A DNA stretch of 64,000 bases from JAAEPI01 sp965212145 (GCA_965212145.1 CBDBUY010000009.1:248001-312000), one strand, 5' to 3'. Shown: positions 25,404 through 34,685, counted from the first letter of the stretch. A program made the numbers and translations. Notes: generated by a model from the sequence alone, not told the origin.

Positions 25404-26396
25404 ATGTCGATACTAAAGGCATACGAATTAAAATCCCAATCAGGGATGAAACTAGAGTTCCTGAATTATGCCGGAGCAGTCACGAGTTTATCAGTTCCCT
25501 CGAAAAATGGATCGAAGGATGTTGTCGTGAGCCTGGGCGAAATGGAAAATTACCTCAAGGATCCAGCCAGTTTAGGGGCATTAGTTGGACGTTTCGCCAA
25601 CCGGATAAAAGACGGGAAATTTGAGCTTGCCGGGAAAATTTACCAGTTGGATACCAACGATCGGGGCAATCATTTACATGGAGGGGATTCAAGCTTGAGA
25701 TTCAATTTCTTAGATGTTGAAATAGTCGCCGCTGACCATGCTCAGTTAACTTACCTATTTCCGGATGGCGATGCGGGGTTTGAGGGGAATGTGAAACTAA
25801 CTGTCGATTACATTTTAACAGAGTCGAACGAATGGAAAATCATTTATCAAGCTGAAACGGATAAGCCGACCCCCGTCAATTTTACTTCGCATTGTTATTT
25901 CAATTTGGGCACTGATTTGCAAGATCACCATCTTACTGTTTGCGCTGATGAATTTATCCCAATAAACGAAGTTTCAATCCCACTGAAAGAGTCACCAGTA
26001 TCGGTAGCAAATTCAGATTTTGATCTGAGAGAGCCAAGGTGGCTTGGAGAATGCTTCCAGTCAAAACACCCGCAAATCCAGAGGTCCAGAGGGTTTGATC
26101 AGACGTTCGTTAGGAGCAGAGAGAAGTCGGAACAGCCAGAAAGTATCGCGGTTCTGGAAGCAGATGGAATCAAACTAGAGGTTCTGACTACCGAACCGGG
26201 AGTTCAGGTTTTCACGGCAAATTTTGAGGAACCAATTCCGTACCCCGATGGCACGACCTTGAAGCCCTATTGTGGGATCTGCCTGGAGACTCAGCATTTT
26301 CCGGATTCACCCAATCGGCCGGATTTTCCGAGCACCATTTTGCGTCCGGGAGAAATATTCAGGTCGGAGACCATTCATCGATTTACTTCTGACTGA
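25404..26396 (+). CDS. galM: aldose 1-epimerase
   Basis: Interconverts the anomers of galactose and other aldoses. The 330-residue beta-sandwich protein has Arg in VGRFANRIKDGKF, His in NHLHGG, the catalytic His in NFTSHCYFNLG and Glu in ICLETQHFPDSPN. No signal peptide is seen, so it is cytoplasmic. Its last 14 bases overlap the convergent Gfo/Idh/MocA gene. Confidence 0.93.
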   Translation: MSILKAYELKSQSGMKLEFLNYAGAVTSLSVPSKNGSKDVVVSLGEMENYLKDPASLGALVGRFANRIKDGKFELAGKIYQLDTNDRGNHLHGGDSSLRFNFLDVEIVAADHAQLTYLFPDGDAGFEGNVKLTVDYILTESNEWKIIYQAETDKPTPVNFTSHCYFNLGTDLQDHHLTVCADEFIPINEVSIPLKESPVSVANSDFDLREPRWLGECFQSKHPQIQRSRGFDQTFVRSREKSEQPESIAVLEADGIKLEVLTTEPGVQVFTANFEEPIPYPDGTTLKPYCGICLETQHFPDSPNRPDFPSTILRPGEIFRSETIHRFTSD

Positions 26397-27342
26397 GTAC
26401 TTGCTGCATAAGCCACTGGAAATCCATTGAATGTTCGAGCGGCATGATATCAGAGGCTTTTTTACCACTGAGTAAATCTTGAGAGACAGACTGAATTTCA
26501 AAATTATACCCCAGGGTTTCTCGCGGATCCTTGAAGTGGTCAACGACCTCCCCATCTTGTTTTAGTAAGCATTCATGGGCTTGCCAAAAGAGCGGAATTT
26601 CTATCGTGCTCCGCTCTCCAAAAATTCGTAACTGATTGTCGAGTCTTACGCGAAAAGAACAATGCAATGTGGCTAGCTGATCACCATAATCGAAAGTCAT
26701 GTGCACATCGTCATCCACTCCGGTTGCCGCATTGTGACGATGTATTGTGATGTATTGTGGGTTCGATCCAATGAAAAAGCAGGCTGCCGCTATAGGGTAA
26801 ATCCCAATATCAAAAACGGCACCTCCCGCCAACTCTGGGTTGAATAATCTGCCATTTGGATCGAATTCTGCAGGGAAACCAAACTCGGCTTTAAGGTGCA
26901 ATACTTTTCCAATACGCCCCGAGTCCACCCATTCTTTCGCCTGTTGAATCGCCGGGAGAAAATAGGTCCACATGCCCTCCATCAGGTAACTGCTGGTTTG
27001 TTTCTGGACTCGGATCAATTCTTCAAGCTGCCTCGGGCTTGTGGTAATAGGCTTTTCGCAAAGAACCGCCTTGCCAGCTTCCAGGCATTTTTTTGATAAC
27101 TCGAAATGCAAATGGTGAGGCGTGGCAATGTAAACGGCCTCCACATCCTTTGAGTCGATTAGCTTGTCATACGATCCAAAACGAAGTGGCGCATTAAATT
27201 TCTGTCCAAAGTCCTCAGATTTCATCTGAGATCGGGAAGCCACGGCAACCAATTCAGCATCAGGGACAGATTTCAGGTCTGATGCAAATTGACCGGCGAT
27301 ATTTCCCAGACCAATGATTCCCCATTTGATTTTCCGGCTCAT
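26383..27342 (-). CDS. Gfo/Idh/MocA family oxidoreductase
   Basis: 319 residues from MSRKIKWGIIGLGNIAGQFA. It has an N-terminal NAD(P)-binding domain, then the family motif CEKPI (VLCEKPITTSPRQL) and a C-terminal alpha/beta domain with GGAVFDIGIYPI. Members oxidise or reduce sugars and related polyols; this substrate is unknown. The ATG at 27342 is four bases inside the upstream gene, giving translational coupling. Last gene of a four-gene minus-strand chain. Confidence 0.9.
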   Translation of the reverse strand: MSRKIKWGIIGLGNIAGQFASDLKSVPDAELVAVASRSQMKSEDFGQKFNAPLRFGSYDKLIDSKDVEAVYIATPHHLHFELSKKCLEAGKAVLCEKPITTSPRQLEELIRVQKQTSSYLMEGMWTYFLPAIQQAKEWVDSGRIGKVLHLKAEFGFPAEFDPNGRLFNPELAGGAVFDIGIYPIAAACFFIGSNPQYITIHRHNAATGVDDDVHMTFDYGDQLATLHCSFRVRLDNQLRIFGERSTIEIPLFWQAHECLLKQDGEVVDHFKDPRETLGYNFEIQSVSQDLLSGKKASDIMPLEHSMDFQWLMQQVLSQK

Positions 27343-28385
27343 ACTTTCTGAAAACTTCTCAGTAAGTCCATGGTCATGCACGAATGTACCGGCAGCACTT
27401 TCACTATATCTCCAATTTTGATTTGATAGATCCAATCATTGGGAGCCTGAATAATTCCGTGCTCCTGAGAGACTCTGGCCAGAATGACGTTGGGGATGAT
27501 GGATTTCCATTTTTCTCCCTGATCCTCGACGACTTTCCCGAAAATCGTTTTTCCTGATTTCTCCATTCGGTCTTTGGAAAAATGAACCCCACCACCGTAG
27601 ATCACAACCTCATTTCGCTCTGGATGTTTTGCCACTACCGGGCACGCAAGGGCAGCCGAAATTTCATGTTCAGAACAGGCGCCAATCTGGAGCTGCATAA
27701 GATCGTAGAAGCAGAAATTCCCAGGCCGGATTTCGTCACAAGGCTCGAAGGAATCTGCGACGCTACAAGTGGGCGTGTCTCCGTAAGAGATAAATGTCTT
27801 AGGAAATCGATCTTTTAGTTCGCTCAGGGTTTGCATACAATCCTTGTGAACTTTCATGATTTCATCCCTTCCCCGGCAGGCATACGAATGTCCGGCATGA
27901 GAAAGAAAACCCAGGAAGGTCAGGTTTTTAGAAGATGAAATGGCATCAATCACTTCTTCAATTTTCTGATGATCCTTTGGATCAATCCCAGTGCGATGAG
28001 TGCCAATGTCCAACTTGATTAGGGCGCTAACCGAAGCTGGCAACTTCGCAGAAAGTAGTTCTACTGACTCGACAGACTCGAAAAGCAAATTGAGTTGGAT
28101 GGTGGAAGCCAATCGATTGATTGTGTCAATTTCCAGGGCATTTGTCGGAAATGCTACGGTGATGTCATTCCAGCCATCTTCAGCGAAATACTCGGCCATT
28201 GAAAGCGACGAGCAGGTGATTTGGGTCACACCTTCATCCAGAAACCAGCGACCGATTTCATGTGACTGGTGGGTCTTGAAATGCGGCCGGAAAATCACGT
28301 TCGCATCGGAAGCTTTTTGTGCCATTCGTCGAATATTATTCCGGCACTTCTCCTCATCGACCAATAACGTGGGAACGGTAATCAT
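27339..28385 (-). CDS. D-threonine aldolase / D-serine dehydratase-like PLP enzyme
   Basis: 348 residues with an alanine-racemase-like N-terminal barrel. The PLP lysine is Lys37 in FRPHFKTHQ, and His334 and Cys336 (HSCM) near the C-terminus match the metal site of the D-threonine aldolase/D-serine dehydratase group. It probably cleaves or deaminates a D-beta-hydroxy amino acid. It overlaps the downstream oxidoreductase and the upstream glycosyltransferase by four bases each, so it is tightly embedded in the operon. Confidence 0.88.
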   Translation of the reverse strand: MITVPTLLVDEEKCRNNIRRMAQKASDANVIFRPHFKTHQSHEIGRWFLDEGVTQITCSSLSMAEYFAEDGWNDITVAFPTNALEIDTINRLASTIQLNLLFESVESVELLSAKLPASVSALIKLDIGTHRTGIDPKDHQKIEEVIDAISSSKNLTFLGFLSHAGHSYACRGRDEIMKVHKDCMQTLSELKDRFPKTFISYGDTPTCSVADSFEPCDEIRPGNFCFYDLMQLQIGACSEHEISAALACPVVAKHPERNEVVIYGGGVHFSKDRMEKSGKTIFGKVVEDQGEKWKSIIPNVILARVSQEHGIIQAPNDWIYQIKIGDIVKVLPVHSCMTMDLLRSFQKV

Positions 28386-30031
28386 GGCTCCCTTTTGTAA
28401 AATGCGAATCCTCCTTTTTGATAAAGGAAATTGATTCCATCGTATTCCTCAAGTTTAGCCATTTTATTGACCTTGGTTACGAAATAAGTCGTCTTGTCAA
28501 TGGGCCCGGAAAGCAGCCACTCGCCTGCCAGCGCGTCCTCTCGGACTGGCGACTTGCGAGCATAAAAGTAGTCGGCATAGCTCTTGAATTTGAAGGTGTG
28601 AATGTACACGTCAGCACCCTGCATTTTCTCGTAAAATTCAATAGCCGGACCCTGCGTGTATTTCTCGATTTTGGGCAACACAAGTGCAGAATACCAAACC
28701 ATGACCACCGAAAGTCCGAGGGTCGAAATTGCTAATCCTTTGATGAGCTGAGATCGTAGATAAAACAGAAAACTCATGATGACTGCTGCCATGAAAAGCA
28801 GCCCGATGAACCATTCCCAACCAAGCATTGGCACTTCAATATTCAAACTCGCTTTCCCAAAGGGATCCTTAATTAGGTCCAATAACAAATGCTTTTGCGC
28901 CATTAGAAATGGCACGACAAATATGATCAGTCCGAGCAGCGTGCCTACTACCAGGTTGAAAACTAATTGCCATTTGGCCGGGTGTTGTTTTCTCATGAGC
29001 CATTCGTGCATTTGGAAAGCTGCAAGAAAGGAAAGCGGAAAATAAGCCATGCTCGAATAGTGCACGATCTTGGTGGTCACGATCGTAAACAGAATCATCA
29101 CCACCCAGAACAGGTAACGCATCCACTTCGCGAAATTGAGTTTCACCTGACCCTCTGCATCGTTTCTCCAAAGTTTCTTGATCGCTAAAACGGAAATGGG
29201 AAAGCACCCAATCAGCACCACCACAAAATGGTAATAAATTGGCTGTTTGTGTCCAGCCACTGGTTTACTAAAAAGCTCCAGCTGGTACTCGATGAATTCC
29301 ACCAGAAACCACGGCCCATTCTTGATAGTCTCGTATCCAAACCAGGCACAACTAACCAAAAATACCATTCCGGCAAAAATGAGCACGTTCGAGAGCTTCG
29401 TAATTCGAGCAAATTTTCGGAGAGTCCAATAAACCAAGAAGGTCAGTAGCACGAGCAAGAGCCCCACGGGTCCTTTGGTCAAAACAGCCAGACCAGTGAA
29501 GAGTCCTCCCAATAATGAGTTCTTCTTTCCGTCAGCGGTATCTCCCTCAATGACCTGAAGCAAAAAATAAACACCCAGAAAAATGAACAAATTGAACACC
29601 GGATCTATGATGCCAGATTTGAAATAAAGGTGCGGCAAGAGCGATCCGAAGTAAAGCATCGCCCAGATCATCCCGAAGCGATGGTCGTAGATTTTTCTAC
29701 CGATTCGGTAAAAGATAATGAGTGACATTACACCGCAGACGGCATTGGGGAATCGTGCGGCAAATTCATTGATGCCAAAAATTCTCATGCTCACCACTTG
29801 CATCCAAAAGAAAAGCGGCGGTTTCTCCCAGAAGGGCTGGAAATTCACTCTCACACGAAAGTAATCCCCGGTGATCATCATTTCACGCGCACTCTCGGCG
29901 AAGTTGATTTCGTCCCAGTCAAAAAGGTGCGTGCTCCCGAGAAATGGGATGAAAAAAAGCAACCCAATCAGCCCCAGAAAAAGCTCTGGGTACTTGAAAT
30001 CTTCTTTGAATGGAGACGTCAGAAAATTCAT
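28382..30031 (-). CDS. GT39-type membrane glycosyltransferase (ArnT/PMT-like)
   Basis: 549 residues, 10 or more membrane helices. The first periplasmic loop has the catalytic-type acidic motif FDWDEINFAESAREMM followed by FWEKPPLFFWMQ, a signature of polyprenyl-phosphate-sugar transferases such as ArnT and PMT. It likely transfers a sugar from a lipid carrier, probably made by the GT2 enzyme three bases upstream, to a lipid or protein outside the membrane. Confidence 0.88.
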   Translation of the reverse strand: MNFLTSPFKEDFKYPELFLGLIGLLFFIPFLGSTHLFDWDEINFAESAREMMITGDYFRVRVNFQPFWEKPPLFFWMQVVSMRIFGINEFAARFPNAVCGVMSLIIFYRIGRKIYDHRFGMIWAMLYFGSLLPHLYFKSGIIDPVFNLFIFLGVYFLLQVIEGDTADGKKNSLLGGLFTGLAVLTKGPVGLLLVLLTFLVYWTLRKFARITKLSNVLIFAGMVFLVSCAWFGYETIKNGPWFLVEFIEYQLELFSKPVAGHKQPIYYHFVVVLIGCFPISVLAIKKLWRNDAEGQVKLNFAKWMRYLFWVVMILFTIVTTKIVHYSSMAYFPLSFLAAFQMHEWLMRKQHPAKWQLVFNLVVGTLLGLIIFVVPFLMAQKHLLLDLIKDPFGKASLNIEVPMLGWEWFIGLLFMAAVIMSFLFYLRSQLIKGLAISTLGLSVVMVWYSALVLPKIEKYTQGPAIEFYEKMQGADVYIHTFKFKSYADYFYARKSPVREDALAGEWLLSGPIDKTTYFVTKVNKMAKLEEYDGINFLYQKGGFAFYKREP

Positions 30032-30034
30032 TTA

Positions 30035-30772
30035 TCAGGCCATTAATGACCACTTGAATCCTAAGCGATGGAAGAAATACCGAATGGAAACTCCTAACAC
30101 GCCAAATCCATAAGTCATACTGCGCTGCAGATTTATGGACGAGGCTTCCTCAAAATATTTGGTCGGGCAGGTTACTTCTCCGATCTCAAAACCTTTGGCG
30201 AAAATCTGAGCAATCATCTGATTATCGAAAATGAAATCGTCAGAATTGGCTTCATAATTCACAGCATTCAAAACTTCACCAGAAAACGCCCGATAGCCCG
30301 TGTGATACTCAGAAAGCTTCTGGTTGCAAAGTATGTTTTGAACCAAGGTCAGCGCACGATTGGCGATGTACTTGTAAATAGGCATGCCTCCTTTGAGTGC
30401 ACCTTTCCCAAGAATCCTCGATCCGAAAACAACGGGGTAAAGGTCATTCCCAATGATGGAAATCATAGCTAGCAGTAACTTCGGCGTGTATTGATAATCC
30501 GGATGAAGCATGATCACAATGTCACCACCCAGCTCCTTGGCCTTGTTGTAGCAAGACTTTTGATTACCACCATAGCCTTTGTTTTCCTCATGCCTGATAA
30601 CATGTTTGATGCCCAGTTTCTGCGCTACCTCAGTGGTGTCATCTGGGCTGTGGTCGTCCACAAGAACTACCTCATCCACTACGTCAAAAGGAATTTCTGC
30701 GTACGTGCGTTCCAAGGTCTTGGAAGCATTGTAGGCAGGTAAAACAATGACTACTTTTTTGCTATTATACAT
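30035..30772 (-). CDS. GT2 family glycosyltransferase (polyprenyl-phosphate sugar synthase-like)
   Basis: 245 residues, cytoplasmic GT-A fold. Visible motifs are VVIVLPAYNASKTL, VLVDDHSPDDT, GYGGNQ and the metal-binding MLHPDYQYTP, as in dolichyl/undecaprenyl-phosphate sugar synthases. No C-terminal membrane helices are evident. It is the first gene of the chain that feeds the GT39 enzyme. Confidence 0.9.
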   Translation of the reverse strand: MYNSKKVVIVLPAYNASKTLERTYAEIPFDVVDEVVLVDDHSPDDTTEVAQKLGIKHVIRHEENKGYGGNQKSCYNKAKELGGDIVIMLHPDYQYTPKLLLAMISIIGNDLYPVVFGSRILGKGALKGGMPIYKYIANRALTLVQNILCNQKLSEYHTGYRAFSGEVLNAVNYEANSDDFIFDNQMIAQIFAKGFEIGEVTCPTKYFEEASSINLQRSMTYGFGVLGVSIRYFFHRLGFKWSLMA

Positions 30773-30790
30773 GGGTATCAGTTAGGGTGG

Positions 30791-30798
30791 CAAAAATA
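30791..30798 (-). promoter_or_regulatory. -7 promoter element of the GT2-GT39 operon
   Basis: TATTTTTG on the minus strand matches TAnnTTTG, about 18 bases before the GT2 start codon. Confidence 0.45.
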
Positions 30799-30908
30799 AG
30801 CAAATGAGTTCAGCCGGAATTTCTCACGCTAGACTGAAGATTAAATTTCCCAATAAAATCAGTCCGATTGGATGGCACCATTTAGGGAAATATTAACTTG
30901 CCACCTGA

Positions 30909-32021
30909 ATGGACAATTTCGTTGTATCGGCACGAAAATATCGCCCGGTTGGGTTCGAAGAGGTGGTGGGGCAATCCCACATTACCACCACTTTGCAGAA
31001 TGCCATTGACACGAGTCATTTAGGTCAAGCTCTGCTTTTCTGTGGACCAAGGGGAGTTGGGAAAACTACTTGCGCCAGGATCCTTGCGAGACTGGTGAAT
31101 GACTTTGATGCGGAAACTGGGGATGGGACATCCAACTTCAATATTTTCGAGTTGGATGCGGCTTCCAACAACAGCGTTGACGATATCCGAAATCTGGTTG
31201 ATCAGGTTCGCTACCCACCTCAGCAAGGGAAATTCAAGGTCTACATTATTGACGAGGTTCACATGTTGTCTTCTGCAGCATTCAATGCCTTTCTGAAAAC
31301 ACTTGAAGAGCCTCCTTCTTATGCCATTTTCATTTTGGCCACCACGGAGAAACACAAGGTCATCCCGACCATTCTTTCAAGGTGTCAGATTTACGATTTC
31401 AACAGGATTGAAATTGCTGAGATCGTCGGCCAACTTCAAAAGATTGCCAAAAGTGAGGGGATAGAAGCTGAGGAGGACGCACTGCACATCATTGCACAGA
31501 AGGCCGATGGAGCGATGCGAGATGCGCTATCCATTTTTGATTTGATCTCCACGTTCTCTACAGATCAAAAAATAACCTATGAGAACACCATCAAGAATCT
31601 ACACATTCTTGATTACGATTATTACTTCAAGGTAACAGACGCCCTGCTGGCTGAGGACATGTCTACTGCTTTGCTTCTTTTCGACGAGATCTTGAAAAAT
31701 GGATTTGAGGGGAGTAATTTCCTAGTCGGTCTGCAGGCGCATTTCAGAGATTTGTTGCTGAGCCAGAAGAAGGAGACAGCAGGCTTGATCGAAGTAGCTG
31801 ACAATATCAGAGAGCGCTATACTGGGCAGGCAGACCAGGCTAGTCCTTCGTTTTTGCTGTCAGGGTTGAATATTCTGAACCAAGCCGAGCTCAATTACAA
31901 GATGAGCAAGAACCAACGGTTGCATGTGGAGCTCTGCTTGATGAAATTAGCTCATCTCAATCAAGCCGTCACGATGGTCAGCTCCGGAAATGGAGCAAAA
32001 AAAAAAGTGATGCCAGCTTAG
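30909..32021 (+). CDS. dnaX: DNA polymerase III subunit gamma (short form of DnaX)
   Basis: Clamp-loader ATPase. The 370-residue zero-frame product has GPRGVGKTT (Walker A), YIIDEVHML (Walker B), LEEPPSYAIFILATTE (SRC region follows) and domain III. Between ARILARLVN and FELDAASNN most DnaX proteins carry a four-Cys zinc module; here that stretch is short and has no Cys. The frame stops 15 bases after a run of ten A (31997-32006). The tau-type C-terminus continues in the -1 frame, so this product would correspond to gamma. Confidence 0.93.
   Translation: MDNFVVSARKYRPVGFEEVVGQSHITTTLQNAIDTSHLGQALLFCGPRGVGKTTCARILARLVNDFDAETGDGTSNFNIFELDAASNNSVDDIRNLVDQVRYPPQQGKFKVYIIDEVHMLSSAAFNAFLKTLEEPPSYAIFILATTEKHKVIPTILSRCQIYDFNRIEIAEIVGQLQKIAKSEGIEAEEDALHIIAQKADGAMRDALSIFDLISTFSTDQKITYENTIKNLHILDYDYYFKVTDALLAEDMSTALLLFDEILKNGFEGSNFLVGLQAHFRDLLLSQKKETAGLIEVADNIRERYTGQADQASPSFLLSGLNILNQAELNYKMSKNQRLHVELCLMKLAHLNQAVTMVSSGNGAKKKVMPA
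31997..32006 (+). promoter_or_regulatory. A10 slippery tract: candidate dnaX frame switch
   Basis: GCA followed by three AAA codons and then GTG. Moving back one base here (ribosomal -1 shift, or one extra A by polymerase slippage) enters the frame that codes the tau C-terminus. A 9-base perfect inverted repeat, ATGCCAGCT (32010-32018) and AGCTGGCAT (32104-32112), extendable by two G-U pairs, begins just downstream. Confidence 0.6.
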
Positions 32022-32680
32022 ACCAAAGCGAGCCTTCCAAAGAACCGAATCAAACTCTAAGGTCTTCTACAGCTTCAAGTCAGCCGCTAGAGTCGGAGAA
32101 ATCAGCTGGCATTGAGCATACCCCAAAAGAGGATGCAAAAACACCTGTTGCTTCAACCGAAGGAATATCAAGTGACGAAAAATCAACGACTGCTGCAACC
32201 AATCCGGTGATTTCCACATCTTCTAATGGAAAGAAGGAAACTCCTTCATTATTCAAGCGAAAACAGCCGAAAGAATCTGAAGAAAATCAGGTCACTCCTG
32301 ACAAGCGAGAATCAGCATTTGATCAGGACAGTGTTACTAAGTTTTGGAAGGAATTCGGTAAGGAAAGGATTTCCAAAGGAGCAGGGGATGCAGAGAAGTT
32401 GGTGCTAAGTAGGACATTAAGGAAGAGCGGGGACAGTGATTTGGAAATCGAATTAGGGAGTAGGCTAGAAATGAGTATTCTGGAGAAATTCGAGCCGGAG
32501 TTTGTACAATATTTTAGGGATAAACTTCAGAATGATCTGGTCATGTTAAAGAAAGCAGTTCAGGTTCATGAAGAGACCCAAAAACTTTATACAAGCCAGG
32601 ACAAGTTTGAGTTTATGGTGAAAGAGAATCCTTCCCTGAAGGCTCTAAAGGATAAGCTTGGCCTTGATTTTGAGTACTGA
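32006..32680 (+). CDS. dnaX: tau-specific C-terminal extension of DnaX (-1 frame)
   Basis: Open in the -1 frame from AGT at 32006 to the stop at 32680. It codes ~70 residues of Ser/Thr/Glu/Lys-rich linker and then a helical domain (FWKEFGKERISKGAGDAE, FRDKLQNDLV, LKALKDKLGLDFEY) like the C-terminal part of Bacteroidota DnaX. Joined at the A10 tract, the full protein is about 590 residues, a normal tau length. A GTG at 32207 could start a separate protein but has no visible ribosome site, so fusion by frame switching is preferred. Confidence 0.8.
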   Translation, partial: SDASLDQSEPSKEPNQTLRSSTASSQPLESEKSAGIEHTPKEDAKTPVASTEGISSDEKSTTAATNPVISTSSNGKKETPSLFKRKQPKESEENQVTPDKRESAFDQDSVTKFWKEFGKERISKGAGDAEKLVLSRTLRKSGDSDLEIELGSRLEMSILEKFEPEFVQYFRDKLQNDLVMLKKAVQVHEETQKLYTSQDKFEFMVKENPSLKALKDKLGLDFEY

Positions 32681-32691
32681 AGTTTAACAAA

Positions 32692-33015
32692 ATGCGACGA
32701 CTGGTTTTCTGGTTTTTGATGGCTGTTTCAATTACAGCGCTGGGGCAAAGTACTCCAGATAAGGGGGCTGAAAAACCTATCAGTGTAGAACCTCGAGAGA
32801 GTACGAAAAAGTCTGAAGATTCATTTGGGGATTATGTAAAAAAGGCTGGTCAAGGAATTTGGAGGCGGATAAAAGTCCGGTTCAACTTGGATCAACGTGG
32901 AGAAGAAATTAAAAGAAAAAGTCAGAAGATTTTGAGGAAAGACCACAAGGAAAAAGCCAAGGTCGTCAACAAAACAGATCTAGATTCATTGAAAATTGAA
33001 GGTCGCCAAAATTGA
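32692..33015 (+). CDS. small exported basic protein of unknown function
   Basis: 107 residues. The signal peptide is MRRLVFWFLMAVSITALGQS; the mature part is rich in Lys, Arg and Glu with no recognisable domain. It starts 11 bases after the dnaX tau stop and may be cotranscribed. It ends 11 bases before a convergent gene, with no hairpin between. Confidence 0.7.
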   Translation: MRRLVFWFLMAVSITALGQSTPDKGAEKPISVEPRESTKKSEDSFGDYVKKAGQGIWRRIKVRFNLDQRGEEIKRKSQKILRKDHKEKAKVVNKTDLDSLKIEGRQN

Positions 33016-33026
33016 AGACCATTTAA

Positions 33027-34685
33027 TTATTCACTCCTTCCGACTGAACTTTTATAAGACTTATGATTCTTGGTGATCGGGTAATTTTCGTCAAGGTCGG
33101 TGTTGGTTTCGAATTCAAGTTTATTTATGTAAAAAACTTTTCTTCTTCGCTCAGCGCGAGGTAAGCTTTTGTTCTTTATTCGCTGAGCTCCATACGAAAA
33201 CAAATAATTACTGTACCAATTCCTAACTCCTTTGATTTCTAGATCTCTATTAGTGCTTGTGAGTTTGTCTCCTTGATACATTAATTTAACAGGATTATAT
33301 GTTTTTCCTTCTAATACTTCATTCCCCTGAATCACTTTTGTTTTAATTCTGGCATCATCTAAATATGCAATAACTGCTTTATCACCCTGAATGTTCGCTG
33401 CAACAGATTCTTGTAAGTTGAAAGAGGTAATATCATTGGTTCTATAGCTATTGTCCCAAACAATATTGCCATTGGAGTCAAAAGCAACAATGATCGCATG
33501 CGTAAACTTATAGCCTAAAAAAGACTGGAACGTTGATGGATACGCATATTGCTGATTGGTGTAAGCAGCTTGTCGCCCATATATAGATCGAGTTGAGGCG
33601 TATTTGGCATAGTATGCCTCCGCCACAATAATGTTTAAATCTCCCTTCTGAATAACTTCATGTATAAACAGTTGGTAATTAAATCTTGGTTTCTTGCCTC
33701 TCGCCTTTTTTCTAGCCACACGTCTTGCAATTCGTTTGGCAGCCCTTTCTCCTCGGTATGCAAAAAAGTTATTGAAGTCTCCATAATTATGAGGCTTTAT
33801 GAATCGTTGCTGGCCATTTACAAATTTGGATATGTAAATTCCCGAACTGTAATCAGAAGTCTTCAATGAATATGTGCCAACCATGTACTGAATGCCACTG
33901 CCGAAATTGGTAGTTGTACCATCAACTATGTTCAGATCTTCGCCTGGATGAATCAGGTTTTCGACAACCAATAAACCGTCATAAGTGAATGTCTTGATCC
34001 TGTTGGTGTATTTGCCATTTCGCATTCTTTCTGCGAGAACAACCGAGAATGCTCGTTTTTTCTCATCAATGACCACATCATACACATGCTCATTGTGGTT
34101 GTAAAAACCTGGTAGGACTTGTGGTTTATTACCTACTAGATCATATATTAAGCCGACAGGTCGGTGATTGTGCCTCCCAATCATTAATATTCCATTATCA
34201 AGAGCCTCGAAAAAGTGAATGTCCATTTCGAATGGAGTCTCAAAATCATGAACTAGAACGTTCTCCCCGTTTACGTCAATGACAAGGGCTTTGTACTCTC
34301 TAAAGCGACTATTTACTTCAAAAAGCAAAAAGAAAAAGCCGATACTATAGTCAAACGCAATGAGTTCAGCTCGTTCATCAATTATGCGATTTAACTCCCA
34401 TTCTTTTTCTAAGTCCTTATTAATAAGATGGAAATACCACAAGTCTCCATTGTCAAGAGGTTCATTGGTATTCTGAACTACCAGTAAACCACCCTCATAG
34501 CCATCCACTACTTCAAAATCATCCCTGAAGTCATCAATCGGAATCTCAAGTCTCATTGGTTGCGCCAAGATCGCACTCGTATCCTTTTTGTTTTTTCTTG
34601 GCTTTTTCCTCTCCTTTTCAGCTTCTTGCTGACCCCACACTGGAATCATGAGTACTAAAAGAACAAAGCAATTTATTTTCCTCAT
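33027..34685 (-). CDS. large exported protein of unknown function
   Basis: 552 residues with a signal peptide ending IPVWGQQ and then a basic stretch (KERKKPRKNKK). The body is rich in beta strands with repeated hydrophobic-Tyr-Asp patterns, suggesting a propeller-like fold, but no repeat is regular enough to name. Residues ~312-335 contain a very basic helix (RAAKRIARRVARKKARGKK). I do not recognise the family. It is flanked by convergent and divergent unknown genes. Confidence 0.7.
   Translation of the reverse strand: MRKINCFVLLVLMIPVWGQQEAEKERKKPRKNKKDTSAILAQPMRLEIPIDDFRDDFEVVDGYEGGLLVVQNTNEPLDNGDLWYFHLINKDLEKEWELNRIIDERAELIAFDYSIGFFFLLFEVNSRFREYKALVIDVNGENVLVHDFETPFEMDIHFFEALDNGILMIGRHNHRPVGLIYDLVGNKPQVLPGFYNHNEHVYDVVIDEKKRAFSVVLAERMRNGKYTNRIKTFTYDGLLVVENLIHPGEDLNIVDGTTTNFGSGIQYMVGTYSLKTSDYSSGIYISKFVNGQQRFIKPHNYGDFNNFFAYRGERAAKRIARRVARKKARGKKPRFNYQLFIHEVIQKGDLNIIVAEAYYAKYASTRSIYGRQAAYTNQQYAYPSTFQSFLGYKFTHAIIVAFDSNGNIVWDNSYRTNDITSFNLQESVAANIQGDKAVIAYLDDARIKTKVIQGNEVLEGKTYNPVKLMYQGDKLTSTNRDLEIKGVRNWYSNYLFSYGAQRIKNKSLPRAERRRKVFYINKLEFETNTDLDENYPITKNHKSYKSSVGRSE

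Noticed and set aside
30850..30908. Sigma-54 promoter (TGGCACC) upstream of dnaX
   Set aside because: No GC-type -12 element at the required spacing.
32207..32680. Separate gene starting at the GTG at 32207
   Set aside because: The same frame is open back to the dnaX A10 tract and codes a typical tau linker; the GTG has no ribosome site.
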